From NCBI GenBank assembly GCA_034359265.1, contig CP136897.1:17974001-18038000 (forward strand): a stretch of 64,000 bases of DNA. The letters run 5' to 3'. The translations under genes and the position numbers were made by a program. This document shows positions 56,670 to 64,000 of the stretch, piece after piece (position 1 is the stretch's first letter; every line of letters starts with the position of its first letter). This DNA comes from Canna indica (lineage: Eukaryota > Streptophyta > Magnoliopsida > Zingiberales > Cannaceae). The notes under the pieces are model-generated. The model was not told the DNA's origin and made no database searches. It worked only from the letters and a program-made list of their open reading frames with translations.

Positions 56670-58157
56670 CTGTACATGTTTTATATTATAATATCAACAA
56701 GCATTTCTATAATTAAGATTTAGGAAATAAAATGAAAATAAAGAAAAATCTGCACATGTACTCTAGAAGATTTGAAAGGTAAATATTAACAGTAATATAA
56801 AGGAACCTTTTGGTTGTCACCATGAGCTCTCAATGCTTCTAGAATGCTCTCAACCCAACTGTTAAGACCAAAGTGAAGTTGGATTTGAAAATATCACAAA
56901 TTAGGCTAACATTAACTCATTGGAATTAAGTAAAGGAAGAAAAGTAACAAAGTGGAAAAAATTAAAACAAGTTATCCAAATTGTGATGCAACTATATAAT
57001 GTCATTTAGTGGTGGATTAAAGCTACAATAAAAGTGCATTTAACACAAGATTAGCCAGAATACTAAAATGAATTTGTTTGAACATTAAAATCCCTTCCCC
57101 AAAGATCTGACTCATTCACTACCCAATTTTCTTTTGATATCAGTTGTCATGATATGAGCATGCATGATTAACCTAAATAAAGAGTTAAAATAGATATCAC
57201 AAATTTGTCTTGTAGAAAGCAAAGCACATGGCCAACATAGAACCAACCCCATTAAAGAATTCAGGAATCCTGTTGTAGCCATGTTGCTTTGTCTAAAAAG
57301 TTTGCAGGAATACTGAAGGGGACATTACTCTTACAACCAATAGTATGAATAAGCATTCGATTGCCGGATTGCAGAAGGAGAAGCCACTGCAACGACTGGC
57401 GCAGAAAGAGAAAGTTCCAAAGTCATTTACTCCACATCTTAACAAGTACCTGATGAGTAGTCATATACATCAAATATTCCAGTAACTAGTCCTTCTAAAT
57501 AAAGTATAATGAAAAGTGTCTGGAAAATAGGTAGATAGTAGCTCATGGCAAAAAGGTAAGAACAGAAAGGACTTTATATATGAATTAGGCTAGCCAGTTA
57601 TACAGGTCACGGAAGGTTACTACTTTTCAAGTCATAAGATAAGTATCTCTATACTCTTTTGCCTCCAAGGATAAGGGTAAGGCTTCATACACTATCTCAG
57701 CCCAGCCCCCAGATCCCATATTGGCAGGAACACACACATTGTGAATACACTACTAGCTAATCATACAAGTCATGTGCATATAATGTACAGTAAAGAATCA
57801 TACACCACTAAAGTTAACACCATATGAAAAATGACCATATCCGTTGTATGCAGCAGAATAAGCACATACTATGTTACCAAGAAATCTATTGACAAGCAAA
57901 TTTCAACTATCATGAAGTCCATAAAGACTAGAAAAATAATTGAACAAAACTCATTACCTAGATAAGTTAGCTTAGTGTTTGCTCACTCCACCCAGAACAT
58001 AACCACTTATAGGTTACAAGAATGTAACCATTTATAAAATCATTTTAGCTTGGCCCATGCCACAAAATGAAAAAATGAGCTTATTCACATAGCATTGAGA
58101 CTTACGTTAACAGTGAATATCTACTACCTTCTCTTACACCTATGGACTTGTATAATG

Positions 58158-58529
58158 CAAGTCTTGAAATGTCATAGCGTAATATTGCAACAAAATGCTC
58201 AGTCCAAATCAAAATCTATGGAACTTACCAGTCCATACAATTAGGTAGTTTAAATGCTAAGCAAAGTATGGTATGATTTATGCAAGTCTTGAAATGCCAT
58301 AGGGTAATATTGCAACAAAATGCTCAGTCCAAATCAAAATCTATGGAACTTACCAGTCCAATCAATTAGGTAGTTTAAATGCTAAGCAAAGTATGGTATG
58401 ATTTATGCAAGTCTTGAAATGCCATAGGGTAATATTGCATCAAAATGCTCAGTCCAAATCAAAATCTATGGAACTTACCAGTCGATGCAATTAGGTAGTT
58501 TAAATGCTAAGCAAATTATGGTATGATTT
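58158..58529 (+). repeat. Tandem repeat, 3 units of 125 bp, copy 2
   Basis: Units start at 58158, 58283 and 58408. It is the counterpart of 10685-11056, with equal unit number and period, so the array predates the segmental duplication. Confidence 0.9.
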
Positions 58530-59670
58530 CAAGGCCTTATTTCTTATGGTATTTTTTTCCCATCCAATGGGATTTACATGAGATTCTCAAATCTATATTT
58601 TGTTGCATTATTACAGGATTTATAAGCCCACCTGATAGGGTTTGGAATGCATATTATAAAGTTTGATGTTATCAATAACTATATAAGGATACAAGACCTT
58701 ATTGTTCTGGCCATACTTCGGAAGCTCAAAAGCTAATACTTTTCCAGTTGCTGCAAAAAAAGGGTGTTCAGTGTTAAAGCGAATTTATTGCAATAGGCTA
58801 ATATAATGCTATCAAAATAATTAGGCAGTGAAAGCATGGCAAGTCTACATTGCAATTGTATGTTAACAAATGGCACTAGATCATCTTTTTACAAAACAGG
58901 GATTTCCCTTTTGATCTCTCCTATGTACTATTTGATCCCATTGTTTGGGCTCCTTTAGTTTAAGGCTCGAGTAGCACTTATTCAAATCCGGGTGTCCTTG
59001 TAGAGAAGCGTTTATTCAATTCCGTAGTGTGGGCTCCTAGAGTATGGCACTCGTGGTAATATATTTTGCTATATTAAAAGCCCACCAAACTTGGATTTCC
59101 ATTTTGATCTCCCTATGTACTTGCTTATGGATAAGGTTTACCATTATCACCAAAATTGTAATTTAATAAACAACGTTGCTCAAAATGCTAGGTAGTGTGC
59201 ACAACTGGCATTAATGACAAAAATTTAGTCCCTGACTAGGATGGCACATGCTGATGATGTGTATGTGATTATGGATCCATGTGGCTAGAAGATATGCATT
59301 TTTTTTCTTCAGGACAATTAACTTATACTTGCAACAAAACAAAGACTGAGGAATTTTTGCTCTAATATATGATACATAAAATCAAAAAATATTCACCTTA
59401 TATGGACAACAATGCAGAAAATATTCGCTTTATGAAAAATTAATCTAGAGGAAATAAGTTAAATAACTTTAAGCTACTCTAACCTGACATTTTAAAATGA
59501 CAAAATATTTAGAGAACTCACAAATAAAATTGTGAATTATTTGATGTCATGGTCTCTTCTTAGAGGACTAACTTGTTTCACTTGCAAGAGTCTTACTGCC
59601 AGTAAAACTTCATATGGCTATATCCACGAGAATATATCCAATTATCCATGAGATTTACTCATGGCCAGGC

Positions 59671-59784
59671 TCAGAAGTCCTTGTCGCTTTCTTCTAGCTT
59701 TTGAATAGATGCCTTCCTAGACCATTCTAATGCAAAAGTTTCGCAATCACCCTGGTCCACATCACCAATTACCATGAAGGGACC
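59671..59784 (-). pseudogene. Exon-like block Y, copy 2
   Basis: Minus-strand counterpart of 12197-12310 with motif VIGDVDQGDCETFALEW and the same TGA end. Two or three residues are changed, and a small deletion near its start shifts the entry. Family unknown. Confidence 0.4.
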
Positions 59785-60236
59785 TCAACTAAAATTGGCA
59801 TCATGATCATAATAGAAAGTAAAGGCCAAGAAATCTAACATCACTTTAAGATTATGCATGTCATTATACTATATCAAACACATGCTTTAAATCTCGTACC
59901 GTAACACTCATACACCTACCATATTTTGAAGAATCCGAGATCGATATTGGGAGATACGTGTAGATACTGTCTATGCCAAATGTACCACCTAGTACAATCC
60001 ATGTACGGAAGATATCAGACTGGTACAACTCAGTACAGGCCTAGTATTAAGCGGTACACACCCAACAACTATTTTACTAGCCATCTGGTTGTTTTTTGTC
60101 CAATTCCAAAAGTGGTTCTGGGGATCTTTTAAGTCTATATAAAGACCTCATACCCCTTATTGCTTCATCTTCGTCAACGTACATCCCAAAATTCTCCAAC
60201 TCTCTAAGTCTCTCATTGTCTTCCTAAAGTTTTGTT

Positions 60237-60904
60237 AAAATATTGCCAAAGAGCAATGATGACTCCATCAAAATGACGCTATGAACTAGAGCCATTGGGA
60301 TCCCATCAAAGAAAGTTTAATATCAATGTGGTATTCCGTCCAAATACCAAATTATGGTAACATAGGATAAAATTCTAATAGCCTTTGCAACCTATGACAT
60401 CGACCTTAGTGGTCTTAACCCATGAACCTACACATTATGATGCACGCCAGTCTTCGATTTTCTAGTTAGTAGTGGAACAAGTGTTTTAATGGGATGCTTG
60501 TATCATTTTACTTGAAACTTCAAGTGTTGTATTTTAATTCTTAGACTTGAGATGTTTATATGCTTTATTATGGTTTTTAAGCATTTTAGTGAAGTAAATC
60601 TATGAAAAAAATATTGTTTGGAGTGTGAAATGAAAAAAGAATCTGACATGGTCCAATTTGTATAGGACCATGCCATGTATTGACTGTACTAGTACTGGCC
60701 AAGCACCTGAGATTGGTAACAGGGTACTATACGAGATTTTAAACCATTTATAATGAATTGAAGAAAAGATCTTTTGGTTAGCGTATGATATTATTCTACA
60801 TCTCTTTGCGTCTTGTGGACATTAACAATTTACTTGTAGCTCACACATGATATCATCCCTAAGCACCCATATATATCTGTTTGACTTGAGAATGCAAGGC
60901 TATT
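60237..60904. other. CACTA interior without recognisable gene
   Basis: AT-rich sequence unique to copy 2, probably captured intron of UROS or older filler. A direct repeat, TTTTCTAGTTAGTAGTG, occurs at about 60459 and 61091, framing the UROS exon. No coding signal is seen. Confidence 0.5.
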
Positions 60905-61553
60905 ATTATACTAATCAAGATAGAATTTGACAATGAAGTGGACACATTCAGTAGCTTTTGAAGGAGAGAAAGCAATCTCAATAGATTGCTCAGATGATTG
61001 CAACGTTTCATGGAAGACACTTGCTGTGCCAGCTCCTACAACCCCAATCCGTACTTTGGGAGTCCCAGCAACCTTGAATTTACCCAAAAGTTTTTCTAGT
61101 TAGTAGTGAAACAAAATTCAGCTTTAATTAATAGAGAATGAGAGCATTTAGAGGTAACTCCACACACAAATGGTTGAAGCTTATTGTTAGCTAACATAAA
61201 ATAAGACATATATCAATAAACCATCAGTTAATGGGTATCTTAATAATTAAAGTAACAATCATAGATAGACAACTAAAAGCCAAAATTTTCTAGAATTATA
61301 ACACAAAAATCATAGGAAGTAGCAATCCAAAAGTTCAAAGTCAATGACCTTAGAACTTGACAATGCACAAGTACATTGTATACATAGATGTCAACATGCA
61401 AAAAGCATGTAAAAATGCGTTTAATGTTAGGAACTGTTAAGAAGAAGAAAACATTATGGTAATACCAATTTATAGGAAGGAGAAGAACAATAGAACATCA
61501 TATAAAATTTGGGAGAACATAGTGAAGAAAGGGGAAGTGAGTGAGGTTTAAAC

Positions 61554-61653
61554 CATATGAATGAACAGCCCCAAAGGCAACTTCAAATTTGAAGGCATCA
61601 ATTAGTGTGTCAAACATAATCCCCTCAAAGTTCAAACCATCAATAGATAGAAC
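61554..61653 (-). pseudogene. Exon-like block X, copy 2
   Basis: Minus-strand 100-bp block after CATATAG, ending before GTTTAA. It encodes motifs VLSIDGLNFEGIMFDTLI and FKFEVAFGAVHSYG without a stop. It is cleaner than the copy at 13191-13290. Origin unknown; probably a captured internal exon. Confidence 0.5.
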
Positions 61654-62316
61654 CTATATGGAAGAATAATAAAAGAATGTAAGAACTAGAATCGAATGGG
61701 AAACTGAGCGCTTGAAACCCGTACAAGGGAAGGAATCCACTCGTCGGTCGGTTGTCTGTGATGACTTGCGCTTCCTGTGCTTCGCTATCTGTAACGACCT
61801 CAGAGGATTAGGGCATGAGGAAGGGAAGGAACCTATAGAAGGGGAGGGAAGAAAGAAAAGCTTAGATCAGCTGCGAGGAATTAGAAGGAACCTGCGCTAT
61901 TTGTGATGACTCGAACCGATTATTTTGTCGACTGCGGGGAAGGAACCGATGGGGAAGGAGCCTACGGGGAGGGAACCGGCAGTGAAGGAAACTATAGGGA
62001 AGGAACCTGCGGTTGGGGAAGGAAGAAGAGGCTTTGTCGGGGCGGCTGGGGAAGAAAGATGACGAGTGGGAGAGGGGGAAGAAAGATGAAGAAGAGGCTT
62101 TGTCAGGTTGGCTGAAAAAAAGAGGGCACGAGAAATTATTTTGACGAGTGGGAGAGGGGGGAAACAAATTGGTCGACTTAAATAAGAGAGGGAAAAAAAA
62201 TATATGCTAATTTACCAACTGATTATTTATCCGTTGGTAATTTTGTTGGTAATACCAACAAATTAGATCCTTTGATAAAAATTCCATTGGTGATGCTATG
62301 TTTTCTTGTAGTGATC

Positions 62317-63007
62317 ACCAAATTCCAGTTTTAAACTTTTTCTTAAATTAGTTAGGAAATTTACAATTCAACAACTAAATGCGGAAGTGAGTAATGAAGA
62401 TAGACAATGAATACACAAAGAGAACAATGCTAACACAATTATTTATAGTGGTTCGGCCCCAATGCCTACTCCACTCCCTAAGCACCCCGCTTAGAATTTC
62501 CAAACTAAGTTTTACTAGATAAATCTTGTTTCCCCTACAACGAGGACTTTACAGAGGAAATTCTCTGCTCTTAAACCGAAGGCACTTCCACACCCGAAAG
62601 TATCCCGCCTTCGTACCGAGAGTACTCTCCCACCTCATCCTAAGGGACAACTCAACTAATCCTAGTAAACTAAGTTTATAATGGTGGATTTAAGCCTTAA
62701 CACCAAGGCAACCACCAACTCAAGCAACCTAGCACTCTAGGTTTGCATAAGTTCAAATACAATGAATTAAACACCAAAATACAACAATAATGAGAGCAAA
62801 TAAAAAATGATACACACTTAGCTCTCAAACAAGATGTCCTAGCTCCTCTTGATGACTTGAAGATGAATCAAGGTAAACTCAAAGTCAATTACAAGGTTTA
62901 TAGGCTCAAAGCTAGGGTTCATTGCAAGGATGGCTCAAGAATTCTTGTGGAGATGCAATGAGTGGCTCTTTGAGGTTTAGAAGCATCAATAGTTAGCTAG
63001 AAGTGAG
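62317..63007 (-). mobile_element. Sirevirus-like LTR, copy 2, interrupted by a second CACTA
   Basis: Counterpart of 13937-14606. It is cut at 63008 by a third CACTA element, whose target site is GAG at 63005-63007. In the uninterrupted copies the insertion point lies about a dozen bases from the TATA-type box, on its downstream side in the LTR's own direction. Confidence 0.8.
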
Positions 63008-64000
63008 CACTACAAAAAAACAGGGTATCACCAACGGACAAAATCCGTTGGTAATATATTACCAACGGATTATCGGTTGGTAAATACGTCGGTGATGACC
63101 ATGCTAGGTATTACCAACGAATATTATTATATGCGTTGGTAACACCAACGGTAATTAATGTCCGTTGGTAACACCAACGAAAAATATTATCCGTTGGTAA
63201 CACCAACAGAAATATACTCTGTTGGTGATACCAACGGATCACTATTCATTGGTGTCACCAACGGATCATACTCTGTTGGTATTACCAACAGAGATAATAC
63301 CCGTTGAAAATACCAACAGATATCATCCTTGTTTACGTTGACATATTCAACAAAGGTATCCGTTGGTATTACCATCTGACATCCGTTGGTATTACCAACA
63401 GAAACATTTGTTGCTAATACATTTTAATTAAAATGCTCATACCCATATGAATTTTCATTTTCCTGTATACAACCTATAATCACACATCAAATTTTTTATT
63501 TACCCAATCACAAATATATATACAAGTCAAGAAAAAAAATTCATATTTCATAACCAAATAATAGTGTCATTTTCATAACCAAAACCAAACATCTACAATC
63601 GAGTATATTATCAAACAAATACAAACATTACTAAGTCAAATTTTCCCTAACATTAACCGAATTGTTTAGTGCAAAATCATAACCAAATACAAATCTTAAC
63701 CAACATCATAACCCAGGTGGAGGTGGAGGTGGAGGTGGAGGTGCAGTGGAAGCTGAAGGTGAATCTGTTGATTGGAAAGAGTTGATTGGAAAGCCGAGTT
63801 GTGTTAACATCAACCGAACTTGAGCTTCCACTTGTGCTTGTACTTGCGACTGCACTTGTGATTGTTGTGATTGCATTGATGCTTCCAATTCAGTAATATA
63901 CTGTCGCATGGATGTCATCTCACTCTGCATCGCATTCCACTCATTCATTCGACCATGGCCCGATGTACTAGATTTTGCTGAGCTAGAACTCCCCATAATG
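63008..64000 (-). mobile_element. Third CACTA element, left part, runs off the window
   Basis: Starts CACTACAAAAAA at 63008, with a dense sub-terminal ACCAACGG/CCGTTGGT array to about 63405. An AT-rich 3' flank and a transposase exon follow on the minus strand. Same family as the other two, but in better condition. Its right end and any upstream exons lie outside the window. Confidence 0.88.
63706..63996 (-). CDS. CACTA transposase C-terminal region (Ptta/En/Spm type), open
   Basis: 96 visible residues from MGSSSSAKSS to a stop at 63706: a Ser-rich start, a helical segment (NEWNAMQSEMTSMRQYI), a Gln-rich coiled coil (SQQSQVQSQVQAQVEAQV) and a run of Pro before the terminal Gly-Leu. It aligns with the tail of the broken exon at 8772-9203, where the preceding residues belong to the Transposase_24 domain, so the Met here is probably internal and the exon continues past the window edge. 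No stops are visible. Coiled coils at this position are common in plant CACTA transposases and may serve for multimerisation. Confidence 0.7.
   Translation of the reverse strand: MGSSSSAKSSTSGHGRMNEWNAMQSEMTSMRQYITELEASMQSQQSQVQSQVQAQVEAQVRLMLTQLGFPINSFQSTDSPSASTAPPPPPPPPPGL

Larger units (their letters stand above)
57364..61093 (-). pseudogene. UROS-like: Captured uroporphyrinogen-III synthase gene segment (three exons)
   Basis: In order on the minus strand: exon 61093-60911, after a CTAACTAG acceptor, with [14 protein letters not shown] and [10 protein letters not shown]; exon 58750-about 58684, after TTTTGCAG, with ATGKVLAFELPKYG and NNKVLYP; exon 57420-57364 with LSLSAPVVAVASPSAIR. These are consecutive conserved blocks of plant plastid uroporphyrinogen-III synthase, an enzyme of heme and chlorophyll synthesis. 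The splice phase between the first two is correct (G plus CA gives Ala). The donor after the first exon has CT instead of GT, so reading runs on to a stop at 60911. First and last parts of the gene are missing. Introns were kept, so genomic DNA was captured, not cDNA. Recognition is from family motifs, without a search. Confidence 0.8.
56574..62313 (-). mobile_element. CACTA element, copy 2, left end deleted
   Basis: Duplicate of 9108-13933, joined at 56573 to Sirevirus gag by a deletion. The right end is CTTGTAGTG at 62313, followed by target site ATC (62314-62316). It keeps an 860-bp stretch (about 60237-61095) absent from copy 1, including the best-preserved UROS exon. Copy 1 probably lost it through the 4-bp microhomology AGTT. 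With only one end it can no longer move. Confidence 0.88.
45210..63007 (+). repeat. Segmental duplication, copy 2 of the nested transposon locus
   Basis: Direct-orientation counterpart of 1-15194, offset by about 45.2 kb. It keeps the Sirevirus gag and the full-length solo LTR that copy 1 lost. It has lost the Sirevirus PBS, the adjoining LTR end and the left end of the CACTA element, at a junction near 56573. A third CACTA element at 63008 interrupts it on the right. Shared nested breakpoints and shared target-site duplications show one ancestral locus, not two independent sets of insertions. Confidence 0.85.

Noticed and set aside
63025..63405. Regular short repeats resembling a CRISPR array
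   Set aside because: The motifs are 8-bp inverted pairs with irregular spacing next to a CACTA terminus; this is a transposon sub-terminal array in a plant genome.

Overview
The window is plant nuclear DNA, almost certainly from a flowering plant with a large, repeat-rich genome. No bacterial-style gene packing, operons, rRNA or tRNA genes are visible. Nearly all of it is nested transposable elements around one low-copy island at about 30.8-35.3 kb. That island carries the 5' end (exons 1 and 2, introns, TATA box) of a peroxisomal-type ascorbate peroxidase gene. The species cannot be fixed from sequence alone.

Layout. 1-15.2 kb: a Ty3/gypsy LTR, PBS and broken gag-pol run into a reverse-oriented Ty1/copia (Sirevirus-like) element. 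That element holds a truncated solo gypsy LTR and a complete 5.9 kb CACTA transposon. 15.2-18.0 kb: reversed LTR fragments. 18.0-30.3 kb: a gypsy pol gene split by a perfect solo LTR (TSD GTTTG). Its 3' LTR is split by a second, reversed gypsy element, whose own LTR carries a hAT transposon with a perfect 8-bp TSD. 30.3-35.3 kb: the APX island. 35.3-44.8 kb: four broken gypsy fragments, two of them head to head as an imperfect inverted repeat. 44.8-64.0 kb: a second, diverged copy of the 1-15 kb locus, in the same orientation and about 45.2 kb away. It has the same nested insertions and TSDs but different deletions, and a further CACTA copy enters at 63,008.

The most interesting cargo is inside the CACTA elements. 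On their minus strand they carry at least three exons of a host uroporphyrinogen-III synthase (UROS) gene, in the right order and separated by intron-like DNA, upstream of a transposase C-terminal exon. Two further exon-like blocks of unknown origin lie on the same strand. Separately, the gypsy LTRs of several sub-families share a strong 5' splice site after the leader and a pyrimidine-rich 3' splice site near the LTR end. This suggests a 1.1-1.9 kb intron built into the LTR. Every protein-coding remnant of the retroelements is broken by stops, frameshifts, deletions or nested insertions. Nothing here looks like an intact autonomous element, except possibly the CACTA copy that runs off the right edge.
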